Below are positions 6,957 to 15,269 of a DNA stretch of 52,980 bases, piece by piece (position 1 is the first letter of the stretch; each line of letters begins with the position of its first letter). The stretch comes from an uncultured Alphaproteobacteria bacterium (lineage in GTDB: Bacteria; Pseudomonadota; Alphaproteobacteria; RF32; CAG-239): contig CALYAY010000011.1 in NCBI GenBank assembly GCA_944393695.1, positions 1-52,980 on the forward strand, in the 5' to 3' direction. The notes under the pieces are model-generated. The model was not told the DNA's origin, did not search any database, and worked only from the letters and a program-made list of their open reading frames with translations. The position numbers were made by a program, and so were the translations under genes.

Positions 6957-9826
6957 TATCTGTAACTCCCAAAAGCCGGATTAAGAGCATAACGCTGCTC
7001 AAGAACCGGCGCTATACCTTCTCCCCGGGTAATATTACGGGTTAAAGACGACTCAATTTGTTCAACAATAATATTCAAAGAGAGATTTCCCTCGCTATCT
7101 TTATTCATGTCGGCTCTGGCTTTTGTTCCGGTGGCATTGTTGAAAACGTTTACGGTAACATTAGGTGCCATTCCCATACCGGAACCTAAGGCCTCCATTT
7201 GCCCTTTGGTAAAAATACCTTCACCCCGTCTGGCTATGATAGGAACTTCATCACCGACCAGACCGCCACTGTGAAATTTCGGAGCAGAAGAAAAAATATG
7301 CGGACTGACTATTTTTTCTGATAATGTATCTTTGCCGATAACTCCTCCGCTATGAGCCATCGGGATTCCTAAAAACCCCATTGAGGCTCCGAGAAGAGGT
7401 TTGATAACGGCATATTGCAATGCCATTCTCATCATATCAGAAATTACAGAATCAACGAAATCCGCCATATTCAGCTTACCGGTTGTTACAAAATCAACCA
7501 GTGTATCTTCCATGTTCTGAAAAGAATTTTTGACCAGATTTTCCGTCTGCAAAGCCATATTATCAGCATTTTGATAGATATCTTGCAACCCGCGATATAA
7601 CCCGTCTTGCCATAAAGTCGAACTGTCAATTGCCGATTGCTGAGCTTTTGCCACCATATCAGCATAAATTTTTTCAACATCTGCCCGAAAGTTCTCGTAT
7701 CCGGATTTTGTATCATCAAGTCCTTTTAAGGCATTGTTTTTCCATTCTTCCGCCTCATTTATGGCCCTTTGATAAGGAGATTGCAAATCCAGCAGTCTGT
7801 TTTTTATATCTTTCAGATTATTTGCATATTTTCTTTCTGACTCCTCGTTGTCTTTGAGCGTTTTCTGGTAGCTTTTATCCGCTGCATCCAATTCAAATTT
7901 ACGAGAAATCAGCGACTTGATTTCAGAAGCTTGTTCTTTGGTTAAAGAAATACCAAGCTGTTTGAGCTGATTCTCATATTCATTTTGTATCAATGCATTC
8001 TGCAGAGCCTGTTCTCCTTGCTTTCTGGCTTCATTAATACGCTGCAAAGCAACATTTTGATATTGGAGTTCCCGAATTAAATCCCGGATTTTTACCAACT
8101 CGTCTTCCGTTTGCGTTTTTGTAACAGATTTGAGCTCCGGTTCTATATATGGTTCAGGATTATTAAGATTATCCAATTCTTCCCTAGCTTTTCCGGCATC
8201 TATCCGGGCAGCCTTTAAAAGCAAAATATTTTCCTGAATAGATTTAGCCAAAGGCGTAAAATCAGGATAATCCTTAGCCAACTCCCAAATTCTCTCCTGA
8301 TATTGTTCCAGGTCAATCTTGGATTCGGAAAGAATTCTGCGCAGGTCATCAGCCATAATTTCCCATTCTTCTTTAAAAAAATCTGGTTTTAGGCGTTGAA
8401 ACCACGACATTCCACCAGAATATTTTAAACTTCGTTCCAAATCTTTAATATTTTGTTCTGCATCCTTTAATTTTTTGCTCCAACTGGCAATAGCCTCATT
8501 TTTGCTGACGTCATTAAGATTTTCCACTTCCTGAACAGTATTTTCCAAAGCTTTCTTAAGTTCAGACAATGTTTCGGCATGTTGTTTGCCGGCTCTTTTA
8601 GCAACATCATGGCTATCTGCCAGTTTATACAAAGAGTATCCTGCAATAATGGCCAAACCAGCCGGACCGCCTATCAGATTTAATGCTGTTCTCAAAGTAT
8701 TAGCCACACCGGCAGTTAAAGCCATTTGTACTGCTGCAGCTTTTGAAACCCGAGACATCATGGTTAAACCGGCTATTGCAGATTTGGACGACGTCCCCAA
8801 CAGCACAAGGCCATTATTCAATTTCGTTGCATTGGCGACCAATACGGACCAACCGGCAGAAAGCGCCGAAGCTCCTAAACGGGTGGCTATCAGTCCAAGG
8901 GCTATATCTGCATTTTCTGCTAGCACAAAAAAGGCCGATGAGGCTACATCAACAGCTCCAGCCAACGTTTGACCGATAGCTCCGGCTGCTGTTCCGCTTT
9001 GCCCGACTAATTCGTTAAACCGTGTCAGAAAACCTTTTAATGCTTCATTAAGGCCATTTTTACCAATATCCCGGTAAATTTTATCAAAACTGTCCTCAAT
9101 ATTGGAAATGACGCCGTTCATTGTTTCCATTTGCTCAGACATAGCTCCGGCAAATTTAATATCCCCGAGTGAACGGAGATACTTTTCTATATCGGCAGCA
9201 TTTTTCTTAACCGTCGTTGTAACTCCGGCAAAAGTAAATTTGACCTCATCTGTCAGGGTATTAGCTTTGATTCCAAAGCTTTTAAGGCGTTCAAACTCTC
9301 CGACCGTTGCATCGGCAACAGCTTCCACAAAGTCTAAAATATTTTTACTAAAAGCCGAGGCTGTGTTTCCGTAAGATGTCAAAGCTTCTTCAGAGGGGTC
9401 TAGCCCCAGCGCTTTCAGACGAATAAAGGCCTCCACAATTTCGTTAAGCTGATATGGCGTATCAACAGCAAATTTTTCAATCAGGGCAAATGCTGCCTGA
9501 GCTCCTTCTACTGAACCGGTAACGGTTTTAAGAGATGCCGAAAGTTGTTCAAAACTCCTGTTTGATTCAAATAAGGCTCCTAAAGTACCAGAAACACCTT
9601 TAAATCCTAGAAAAGCCCCGGCAACATAGGAGGCCTGTTTTAATATTCCGTTGAAAATCTTAGTATTTTCACTTAATCTCAAAAGATTATCGTTTACCGG
9701 TGTAATTACGTTGGTTATTTGATGAAATGCTTTTTGTCCGTCGTTTCCAAGAGTTTTGAACTCCTGCCGGACTTTATCACCACCCACCGCCGACAATCTG
9801 ATACTTAAATTCTTAACCGCACTCAT
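6956..9826 (-). CDS. Tape measure protein (lambda H-like)
   Basis: A 956-residue protein. The N-terminal 200 residues contain the tape-measure domain (FERLKSFGIKANTLTDEVKFTF, then the ADIEKYLRSLGDIKFAGAMS region). Then there are hydrophobic alanine-rich helices (about 285-400) that may cross the host membrane, a long coiled-coil section (about 415-700), and the lambda-type C-terminal domain (DFVTTGKLNMADFVDSVISDM) plus the AHSGGVIG and FHSGGLVGDEVPIIARRGE repeats. Its length sets tail length; at the usual 0.15 nm per residue it predicts about 140 nm. The GT frameshift product ends 14 nt inside its start. Confidence 0.92.
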   Translation of the reverse strand: MSAVKNLSIRLSAVGGDKVRQEFKTLGNDGQKAFHQITNVITPVNDNLLRLSENTKIFNGILKQASYVAGAFLGFKGVSGTLGALFESNRSFEQLSASLKTVTGSVEGAQAAFALIEKFAVDTPYQLNEIVEAFIRLKALGLDPSEEALTSYGNTASAFSKNILDFVEAVADATVGEFERLKSFGIKANTLTDEVKFTFAGVTTTVKKNAADIEKYLRSLGDIKFAGAMSEQMETMNGVISNIEDSFDKIYRDIGKNGLNEALKGFLTRFNELVGQSGTAAGAIGQTLAGAVDVASSAFFVLAENADIALGLIATRLGASALSAGWSVLVANATKLNNGLVLLGTSSKSAIAGLTMMSRVSKAAAVQMALTAGVANTLRTALNLIGGPAGLAIIAGYSLYKLADSHDVAKRAGKQHAETLSELKKALENTVQEVENLNDVSKNEAIASWSKKLKDAEQNIKDLERSLKYSGGMSWFQRLKPDFFKEEWEIMADDLRRILSESKIDLEQYQERIWELAKDYPDFTPLAKSIQENILLLKAARIDAGKAREELDNLNNPEPYIEPELKSVTKTQTEDELVKIRDLIRELQYQNVALQRINEARKQGEQALQNALIQNEYENQLKQLGISLTKEQASEIKSLISRKFELDAADKSYQKTLKDNEESERKYANNLKDIKNRLLDLQSPYQRAINEAEEWKNNALKGLDDTKSGYENFRADVEKIYADMVAKAQQSAIDSSTLWQDGLYRGLQDIYQNADNMALQTENLVKNSFQNMEDTLVDFVTTGKLNMADFVDSVISDMMRMALQYAVIKPLLGASMGFLGIPMAHSGGVIGKDTLSEKIVSPHIFSSAPKFHSGGLVGDEVPIIARRGEGIFTKGQMEALGSGMGMAPNVTVNVFNNATGTKARADMNKDSEGNLSLNIIVEQIESSLTRNITRGEGIAPVLEQRYALNPAFGSYR

Positions 9827-10109
9827 TTGTCTCTTGATTTCCTAAAATAGCAAATATTCCCACTGGAAGCAGTTCACTCATCAGTTCCATATCAAACCCA
9901 AGGTTTTGAGCAAGATTAAGAGCCAAGGGTAAATCAGGCTTAGGAAGTTTCAGTAAAATTTCCCACGCCTGATACCCGACATCGGTTTCCAGTGCTGTTT
10001 CTATATATCGGCATTTGTGGAACGGGCAGAAGGTTTTGCCATCTTCTCCGCATCCTCTGCAATAGCTTCGCCCATCGCCAAAGTGCCATCTGGCGCGGGC
10101 GTAGAGACG
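9813..10109 (-). CDS. T extension of tail assembly chaperone, made by -1 frameshift (GT)
   Basis: The -1 frame relative to the G gene is open for 98 codons from the slippery site at 10109-10115 to a TAA at 9813-9815. The fused product would have 140 + 98 = 238 residues. The extension begins with a cysteine/histidine-rich stretch (CRGCGEDGKTFCPFHKC) that looks like a small zinc-binding knuckle. A conserved-looking helical part follows (YIETALETDVGYQAWEILL). It has no start codon of its own near its beginning. This matches lambda gpGT, the chaperone that recruits tail tube protein to the tape measure. Frameshifting is inferred; the open frame and site are directly visible. Confidence 0.8.
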   Translation of the reverse strand, partial: RLYARARWHFGDGRSYCRGCGEDGKTFCPFHKCRYIETALETDVGYQAWEILLKLPKPDLPLALNLAQNLGFDMELMSELLPVGIFAILGNQETNECG

Positions 10110-10528
10110 TTTTTTTCAGCTTCTAATACCTCCCTCAAACCGCAATACTGATTGCGGAAGTTTTCCGCCACCGCCCAAAAATTGGAAAACAGCTCGTCAA
10201 TTTTATTTTCCGTCAGCGGCGCGGATTTGTCTTCATCGGCCTCCATCACACCATCCCATTCCAAAATGCCGGCAATTCCCAGCCCGATAAGCAAAAACCT
10301 GTCCGCCAACGCCTCACGTTTAACTGAATTTTCAATATCTTCCGCTGTCCCGTCTTCGATTCCCGCCTCTTTATTAGATTTATAAGTTTTAGCCAATTCT
10401 GCCAACTTACTGTTCATGTAGGCTTTGGCCTCATAAAAAACAGCCGAAGTACACGGCTTAACCTTGACTTTCACACCGTAACCAAGCTCCAGCCAGTACG
10501 GTTCTTTTTGTATTTTTAATTTCAGCAT
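10001..10528 (-). CDS. Tail assembly chaperone G
   Basis: A 175-residue protein between the tail tube and tape measure genes, the lambda G slot. It is mostly helical with a variable charged C-terminus. The 0-frame continues 35 codons past the A AAA AAC slippery heptamer before stopping. Unshifted product binds the tape measure protein in lambda; the shifted form (GT) adds the domain described at 9813-10109. The start follows directly after the tail tube stop. Confidence 0.8.
   Translation of the reverse strand: MLKLKIQKEPYWLELGYGVKVKVKPCTSAVFYEAKAYMNSKLAELAKTYKSNKEAGIEDGTAEDIENSVKREALADRFLLIGLGIAGILEWDGVMEADEDKSAPLTENKIDELFSNFWAVAENFRNQYCGLREVLEAEKNVSTPAPDGTLAMGEAIAEDAEKMAKPSARSTNADI
10109..10115 (-). 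promoter_or_regulatory. Programmed -1 ribosomal frameshift site A AAA AAC
   Basis: Read on the minus strand, codons GAA AAA AAC of the G gene (residues 138-140) contain the ideal X XXY YYZ heptamer A AAA AAC. Both P- and A-site tRNAs can re-pair after slipping one base back. The -1 frame is open from here to the tape measure gene, and the 0-frame continues 35 codons to TAG at 10001. Confidence 0.8.
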
Positions 10529-11473
10529 TTAGTATTCCTCCACATCATTGACCAGTGTTACCGTCATCATTTTGCCCAAGTCCTGATCTTTTGCTCCCTG
10601 AAAATCATACGAACATTCGATTCCGCCCGGGCCGTCAATTGAGCGTTTGGGTTTAGGCAGATAGACTTCATGGCAGGAAATAATAAGCTTCATTGTTTCC
10701 GAAAGCTGATAACCCAACTCAATATCCACCGGCGTTCCGGCTCTGGCTTTATCAAGCAGGACATTATCGGCGTATTTTGCGGAAATGCTGCCGGACAAAC
10801 TCGCCACACCTAAATCAATCGCCTCAACCTTGCCATCGTTACGGATGGTTTCGATTTTTTCCAAGTTGTTGGAATAAGTGGCGCTTGCTGAAACAATATT
10901 GGCCAAAAGCTCGCCGCCGCTCTTTATATATCCCTGAAATTGCGACACACGGGTATAAGGATAAACTTCCGGAGCCGTGTCGATGGCCGCTTCCGAGCCG
11001 CTTTCACCCTGCGCCATTAGATTAATAGTTGCCTGCGCTTCGCCAGATCGCTGAAAATTAAAAGCAATGCTGTTGGCGCGCACACCGGAAAATCTGATAA
11101 ACTGCGGAATCTCCGGCAATCCGACCTCCAGTGAATAACTCGGAACAGATGTTTTGCCACTATCAAAAGTATGAGTAAAACTCCCGTCTTCATTGTCAGT
11201 TGTAACCGGTGCGCCGAATACAGCCTTTAGCCAAAGGCCGATATTGCGCATATCCACCGGAACGGCCATATCTCCGTCCACGTTGATGACATCCTGAAAA
11301 GGTTGTGTTGGATCTCGTCCCAATCCCAGAACATTGGATGACACGAGATTTTGCTCACTGTCCAAAGATGAGGAAATAAACGGGATTTTCCGGTAATTTT
11401 CTTCCGGTGGCACGCCGTACTCATTTTCTTCGGCAATTAAAAGCTGGGCACACCAGCCATAGGCTCTAGCCAT
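10529..11473 (-). CDS. Major tail tube protein (lambda V position)
   Basis: A 314-residue protein after an AAAGGAG site. The sequence (RKIPFISSSLDSEQNLVSS, then the DINVDGDMAVPVDMRNIGLWL-like segment) is the phage tail tube family 2 pattern. A beta-rich core and a C-terminal immunoglobulin-like part follow. It polymerises as hexameric rings around the tape measure. It is longer than lambda V (246 residues). Confidence 0.85.
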   Translation of the reverse strand: MARAYGWCAQLLIAEENEYGVPPEENYRKIPFISSSLDSEQNLVSSNVLGLGRDPTQPFQDVINVDGDMAVPVDMRNIGLWLKAVFGAPVTTDNEDGSFTHTFDSGKTSVPSYSLEVGLPEIPQFIRFSGVRANSIAFNFQRSGEAQATINLMAQGESGSEAAIDTAPEVYPYTRVSQFQGYIKSGGELLANIVSASATYSNNLEKIETIRNDGKVEAIDLGVASLSGSISAKYADNVLLDKARAGTPVDIELGYQLSETMKLIISCHEVYLPKPKRSIDGPGGIECSYDFQGAKDQDLGKMMTVTLVNDVEEY

Positions 11474-11484
11474 AATACACTCCT

Positions 11485-11913
11485 TTAAGTTAAATTTGAA
11501 TCAGAAACATATTCCAGTATTACCGGCACAATGGCCGCTTTGATGGTTAATCCACCCTCAACCGACTGTTCAATAAACTCCGGCGGTTCGGCATGCATAT
11601 GGTCAATTAATCCAGAGAGCGTCACATCAACTGTCAACAAACGCCCGACAGATTCCAACAGGCGGTCAAGTCTGGCATCATTATCGGCATCATCTGTTTT
11701 TTGCACCAGAACCTCAATCTCCGCCCGATGATGGAACACATAACACACCGGTGACAGCAAAATCTCTGGTTCGCCGATATTTCCATCCCGCAGAACCACC
11801 AGACCTGAAGAAGGAATTTTAACCGGAAGCGAGATATTGCGTCTGACTTCCGTGTCCGGCAACGCCGAAAGCCTGCTAAACAGGGCCTGTAAAACTTGTT
11901 CACGTTTGCTCAC
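11485..11913 (-). CDS. Tail terminator-like minor tail protein (lambda U position)
   Basis: A 142-residue protein in the lambda U slot, overlapping the Z-like gene by 14 nt. It has an N-terminal helix (REQVLQALFSRLSALP), a beta-rich middle and an EVLVQKTDDADNDARLDRLLE helix, which fits the fold of tail terminator proteins that cap the tube and join head to tail. Assignment rests on length, predicted fold and gene order. Confidence 0.65.
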   Translation of the reverse strand: MSKREQVLQALFSRLSALPDTEVRRNISLPVKIPSSGLVVLRDGNIGEPEILLSPVCYVFHHRAEIEVLVQKTDDADNDARLDRLLESVGRLLTVDVTLSGLIDHMHAEPPEFIEQSVEGGLTIKAAIVPVILEYVSDSNLT

Positions 11914-12475
11914 GCCAATTCTCCAAAATTAAAGACGGAAGCTTTGCCTGCCATTTTGCACTCTCATGGGCAAAATTAATCAGTTTGGGCATTCTAACCT
12001 GAGGCACGAGAATAAAAGCGATGATTGTTTTCCTTTTTTGTTCATGCACCAAAAGCGATGCGCCGTTTTTCCGATACACAAACCGCAGACGAACACCCTT
12101 CGACTTTTCATATAAAACCGGCGTCATGCGTTTGTTGCGGATTCGTTTGGGAATGGCGGCGGTCGGTATCGCCAGCCACAAGCCGTCTTTGCCGCGAATA
12201 AACGTCTGATACTCAAAACCTTCCATAATTTTCTGTGCCTTGGTATAGACCACACCAGCGGCAGAAATGCTGTTTTTAGCCTTTGGGTAAACATCTCCCC
12301 GCCAGGTGTTAGCCAGTCTTGAACCCAGTCCCGCGGATTTGACCTGCGTTCGCATGGTGGTCTTTAAACCGTTAGCTGCAAGAGACACCCCTTTGGTCAC
12401 TGCTCTGGCGCAGTTTTGATACTCCTGTTCCATATATTCCATCAAACTGCCTTCCACTGCCGCTTTTAAACGCAT
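11900..12475 (-). CDS. DUF6441-like minor tail protein (lambda Z position)
   Basis: A 191-residue basic protein, in the lambda Z slot. The WRGDVYPKAKNSISAAGVVYTKAQKIMEGF-type central part (GLGSRLANTWRGDVYPK) is typical of DUF6441 phage proteins. Its ATG lies within the left copy of a 20-bp direct repeat (12466-12485) created next to the toxin-antitoxin insertion; before that event it would have overlapped the end of the FII-like gene. Confidence 0.7.
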   Translation of the reverse strand: MRLKAAVEGSLMEYMEQEYQNCARAVTKGVSLAANGLKTTMRTQVKSAGLGSRLANTWRGDVYPKAKNSISAAGVVYTKAQKIMEGFEYQTFIRGKDGLWLAIPTAAIPKRIRNKRMTPVLYEKSKGVRLRFVYRKNGASLLVHEQKRKTIIAFILVPQVRMPKLINFAHESAKWQAKLPSLILENWREQT

Positions 12476-12485
12476 ACCAGATCAC
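12466..12485. repeat. 20-bp direct repeat, left copy, flanking ParDE
   Basis: TTAAACGCATACCAGATCAC is found perfectly at 12466-12485 and again at 13052-13071. On the minus strand it encodes both the end of the FII-like protein (DLVCV stop) and the first codons of the Z-like protein (MRL). The two copies bound the reversed ParDE genes exactly. Confidence 0.9.
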
Positions 12486-12492
12486 CTTTTAC

Positions 12493-12534
12493 TTGACATT
12501 TTTCTTGTAATACATCATAATACAACATATTACA
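12493..12534 (+). promoter_or_regulatory. ParDE promoter and candidate autoregulatory operator
   Basis: TTGACA (12493-12498), a 17-nt spacer and CATAAT (12516-12521) form a near-consensus promoter. An inverted repeat TGTAATA...TATTACA (12506-12512 and 12528-12534) overlaps the -10 region and would suit binding by a ribbon-helix-helix antitoxin. AAAGGAG follows before the parD ATG. Confidence 0.7.
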
Positions 12535-12546
12535 AAGGAGAGTCCT

Positions 12547-12777
12547 ATGAACACAATATCTTTCAGAACAGAAGAAAGCACCAAGCAAAAGCTTGATATG
12601 CTCGCTGCACAACAAAACAGAGACCGCAGCTATATCATCAATCAGGCGATAGATCAGTTTCTGTCCCTGTACGACTGGCAGTTTGCTCATATTGAAGAAG
12701 GCGTCAGACAAGCGCAAAGCAACGAATTTGCCAATGAAGCCGAAGTCAAATCCGCTTTTGACAAATGGAAAAAGTGA
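12547..12777 (+). CDS. ParD/CopG-like ribbon-helix-helix antitoxin
   Basis: A 76-residue protein with an N-terminal ribbon (NTISFRTEES), helix-turn-helix RDRSYIINQAIDQFL and an acidic C-terminal tail that would wrap the toxin. It is on the opposite strand to all surrounding phage genes and has its own promoter. The 3' end overlaps the toxin start by 13 nt, the usual antitoxin-first arrangement. It should neutralise the ParE-like toxin and repress the operon. Confidence 0.88.
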   Translation: MNTISFRTEESTKQKLDMLAAQQNRDRSYIINQAIDQFLSLYDWQFAHIEEGVRQAQSNEFANEAEVKSAFDKWKK

Positions 12778-13055
12778 TGCTGAACATTAAATACACCAAA
12801 CTTGCCATTCAGGACTTAAATGACAGTTATGACTATATTTTTAACAACAATCCCTATGCCGCCCGTTCAGTGATAGCCAAAATAGAACTGACAATTTCCA
12901 AAATTGCTGAGCATCCGGGTATCGGGCATAAGGGACGTGTTGCCGGAACCTTTGAGTTTCCCGTCCTGGATACTCCTTTTATTATCGTATATATGTATGA
13001 TCGTGAAAACCTGAAAATTGTTTCCATTCTCCATACTTCACGAAGATATCCTTAA
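12765..13055 (+). CDS. ParE/RelE-superfamily toxin
   Basis: A 96-residue protein with the ParE pattern: TKLAIQDLNDSYDYIF, an EHPGIGHKGR segment, a FIIVYMYDRENLKIVSILH beta core and the terminal TSRRYP. The start is uncertain: ATG at 12765 or the second ATG at 12777. ParE toxins inhibit DNA gyrase, RelE relatives cleave mRNA; the sequence sits closer to ParE. The stop codon lies within the right copy of the 20-bp repeat, so the toxin gene ends almost at the insertion edge. Confidence 0.88.
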   Translation: MEKVMLNIKYTKLAIQDLNDSYDYIFNNNPYAARSVIAKIELTISKIAEHPGIGHKGRVAGTFEFPVLDTPFIIVYMYDRENLKIVSILHTSRRYP

Positions 13056-13071
13056 ACGCATACCAGATCAC
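13052..13071. repeat. 20-bp direct repeat, right copy, flanking ParDE
   Basis: Perfect second copy of the repeat at 12466-12485. It contains the last codons and stop of the FII-like gene on the minus strand and the end of parE on the plus strand. Confidence 0.9.
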
Positions 13072-13348
13072 AACTCCATATCAGATTATGGATGTCTTTA
13101 ACCGGTTCGGAACGGACAACATAAATTTTGCCGTCCATTCCGATTTTATCGCCAACTCTTAAATCCGGCGCATCGGAAATTCTGATCTTTGCCCGATGCG
13201 TGCCGGAATGGGTATTGACAAACCCGACTTCGGTTATCTCGTCAGGTTCGCTTAAAATCAGACGGACAGAATTATTTTTGTATGTCGCCATCCATCCCAG
13301 CCGGTTGAACAGACTGTCCACCGCCGTTTTCATCGGATTTGTTGCCAT
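13052..13348 (-). CDS. Head-tail connector (lambda FII-like)
   Basis: A 98-residue protein in the lambda FII slot. The pattern (VDSLFNRLGWMATYKNNSVRL, EVGFVNTHSGTHRAKIRISD, LRVGDKIGMDGKIYVVRSE) is that of small head-tail joining proteins that plug the portal-connector ring and receive the tail. GGGAAA precedes the ATG. It overlaps the low-complexity tail of the FI-like gene by 77 nt in a different frame. Confidence 0.7.
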   Translation of the reverse strand: MATNPMKTAVDSLFNRLGWMATYKNNSVRLILSEPDEITEVGFVNTHSGTHRAKIRISDAPDLRVGDKIGMDGKIYVVRSEPVKDIHNLIWSCDLVCV

Positions 13349-13535
13349 TTTCCCTATTCTCCGATTGCTTCTTACCAGAGTCGGACGAAGAATTCGCCGA
13401 CCCTTTGGTTAATTTCTCTGCAAATCCCAGCGCAATCAGCCGATTGGCTTCCGTTTCGCTGACATCGCAGGTATTGCCCGGCAATACTTCTTTATTTTTG
13501 CCAATAACCAGAGTAATCAAAGCCTTTATTTTCAT
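13272..13535 (-). CDS. Small head protein (lambda FI position, DUF7210-like)
   Basis: An 87-residue protein; the start at 13535 follows AAGGAGG and is preferred to a longer in-frame version that would run into the capsid gene. The first 40 residues (MKIKALITLVIGKN, then GNTCDVSETEANRLIALGFA) form the small beta/alpha domain seen in many phages between capsid and connector genes. The rest is a serine/asparagine/glycine-rich disordered tail. In lambda, FI helps terminase dock to the prohead; that role here is inference from position. Confidence 0.65.
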   Translation of the reverse strand: MKIKALITLVIGKNKEVLPGNTCDVSETEANRLIALGFAEKLTKGSANSSSDSGKKQSENRENGNKSDENGGGQSVQPAGMDGDIQK

Positions 13536-13546
13536 TTTTTCCTCCT

Positions 13547-14575
13547 TTACCCAATGGTTACGCACATGGAGGCGTTCGGCCGATACGGAACAACCAGCGG
13601 GGCGGACTGCAGCAACAGCCAGCGCACACTGGGGTCTTCTTCTATCCACGACTTTGTAAAATAGCGGCTGGCCGTCCAGTTGGCTTTTTCATCATGAATG
13701 GCACCGTAACAGCGTGTTCCCTCCAGTCCCTCGCGAGATCCGAGCAGTACCGTCTTTTCCGGCAAAAGCTTTGCTGTCTGTCCGGCGTCATTGATGTAGG
13801 TGTCGTTATAAACCCAGATATCAAAATCGCCGATTGAACCGATATAACGGGCTTTGGCATCTTCCGAACGCAACACCGGATCGATGGAAAGACTGTTGTT
13901 TGTGCCGCGGCGGATGTCCAGATATTTCTGCACGATGTCATTGCCCCGGAAAATCTTCCACGCCTGCGGATCCATAACCACAGTTTTGGCGACCACGCCG
14001 GATTTGTCCTGAATGGCAATCGCCCAGTCTTCCAAATTGTCAATCAGGTTGACGCCAGCGGTTTCCCAAGTTGACGAACCGCTCAAAGCTTTGGTTAAAG
14101 TCTCATCTCTTCCGAAATCAACCGTTTGTGCCGGATAACCGTCTCCGGACACGATAACTTTACCGGTGCGCAGAATTTCCGCTGCCATCACCTCCTCGCG
14201 GCGGGTCAGATTATCCAGTTGATCCTTAAGATGTGTTGCCAATGCCCGTTCATAACGCTGAGCAGGGGACAAAGAGCCGCCGATTGCCTCACCGGCAACG
14301 CGTTTATAAGGTATGTTGGCATCAAAACGACGTTTGTCCTTGACATACGCCGGTTTAAACGATTTGGTCTGATAACCGCCGCCGTCAACGACCTTTCCCG
14401 GCAGCAGAGGTGACACAAACGGCGAGATTCTCGGTTTGCTGTCCGTCACATCAAAGAAAATCTCTTCCTTGTCGGAAGTCTGAACATTCGGAAAAAACGT
14501 ATCCAAAAGAAATGACGGCGGTGTCCGCAGGCGTTCCACCACCTTGGCCAACACTTGGGTTGAAAAAATATCCAT
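13547..14575 (-). CDS. Major capsid protein (lambda E-like)
   Basis: A 342-residue protein, almost the same length as lambda gpE (341), of the Phage_cap_E family. Visible family elements are LDTFFPNVQTSDKEEIFFDV, the P-loop-like SPFVSPLLPGKVVDGGG and the C-terminal VRWLLLQSAPLVVPYRPNA. It forms the icosahedral shell, stabilised by the decoration protein encoded just upstream in transcription order. Confidence 0.93.
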   Translation of the reverse strand: MDIFSTQVLAKVVERLRTPPSFLLDTFFPNVQTSDKEEIFFDVTDSKPRISPFVSPLLPGKVVDGGGYQTKSFKPAYVKDKRRFDANIPYKRVAGEAIGGSLSPAQRYERALATHLKDQLDNLTRREEVMAAEILRTGKVIVSGDGYPAQTVDFGRDETLTKALSGSSTWETAGVNLIDNLEDWAIAIQDKSGVVAKTVVMDPQAWKIFRGNDIVQKYLDIRRGTNNSLSIDPVLRSEDAKARYIGSIGDFDIWVYNDTYINDAGQTAKLLPEKTVLLGSREGLEGTRCYGAIHDEKANWTASRYFTKSWIEEDPSVRWLLLQSAPLVVPYRPNASMCVTIG

Positions 14576-14587
14576 CTGTTTATGCTC

Positions 14588-14959
14588 CTAATATGCTTGG
14601 TTGTTTTTGATAAAAATGCTTTTGGCGCGGAGAGCGTCTTTCAGGCCATCGACCGTAAGCCCGCTCCCGACGGTCAGCGCCGCCGCGTTGAATTCCCCAG
14701 TCAGGTAAACAACGGCCTGTTTGTCTTCTTCCGATGCATCGACCGCTTCCGCCAGAACGGCGTAAGCATCCTTTGAACCATCCGTTGCCGCCGATGTGCA
14801 AATCGTGCATTTGCCGCTGGCCGTGATTTTGCCAAGAATGGTTCCACGGGCATACTTGCCGCCGGAAACGGTGGCCAACTCGGCAATCCTTGGAAATTCG
14901 CCGGCTAACAAATTGTCGGAGGTGGTGGAACCCTGATCCGTAAATCCCTGTGCTGTCAT
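14588..14959 (-). CDS. Head decoration protein (lambda D-like)
   Basis: A 123-residue protein (lambda gpD 110) after AAGGAG. DNLLAGEFPRIAELATVSGG, YARGTILGKIT and AYAVLAEAVDASEEDKQAVVY are characteristic of the bacteriophage lambda head decoration family. It binds as trimers on the expanded capsid. Confidence 0.92.
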   Translation of the reverse strand: MTAQGFTDQGSTTSDNLLAGEFPRIAELATVSGGKYARGTILGKITASGKCTICTSAATDGSKDAYAVLAEAVDASEEDKQAVVYLTGEFNAAALTVGSGLTVDGLKDALRAKSIFIKNNQAY

Positions 14960-14969
14960 CTGTTTCTCC

Positions 14970-15269
14970 TTAAATTAAAGAGGCGATGCGCTGGGCAACC
15001 GCCTCCGGGGTTTCATTGTCGGCTTCCGCCGCCGGACGGATGTCCGGATTCTTAATTGCCGCCATGGCCTGTTCAAAAGCGCTTTCCCGATGAGTGGGAA
15101 CAGTTGCCAAAATCTCCAGGATATCATCTGCCGCCAAATCCGTTTTTGTCAGCAGCAGTTTGGCCGTGTTCTCCTTACCTTGAGTGACCTCAGAGGCAAA
15201 GACTTGCGCCATGCGTTCCCGTTCTGTGCGCCGAATATACTCGGCGCTTGTTTTTTCATTGTCATTCAT
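14970..15269 (-). CDS. Internal scaffold protein (Nu3-like), in-frame within the protease gene
   Basis: Within the protease gene an ATG at 15269 (MNDNEKTSAEYIRRTERER) is preceded by GGAG about 9 nt upstream. It would give a 99-residue, helical, charged protein equal to the scaffold domain. Lambda makes Nu3 in the same nested way from the C gene. The internal start is an inference from the ribosome site and the domain boundary. Confidence 0.5.
   Translation of the reverse strand: MNDNEKTSAEYIRRTERERMAQVFASEVTQGKENTAKLLLTKTDLAADDILEILATVPTHRESAFEQAMAAIKNPDIRPAAEADNETPEAVAQRIASLI

Noticed and set aside
12466..12717. Minus-strand open frame across the ParD gene ending in DLVCV
   Set aside because: It is antisense to a clear antitoxin; the shared ending simply comes from the 20-bp repeat that encodes the end of the FII-like gene.
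13536..13649. N-terminal extension of the FI-like protein into the capsid gene
   Set aside because: It overlaps the capsid C-terminus in another frame, while AAGGAGG marks the start at 13535.
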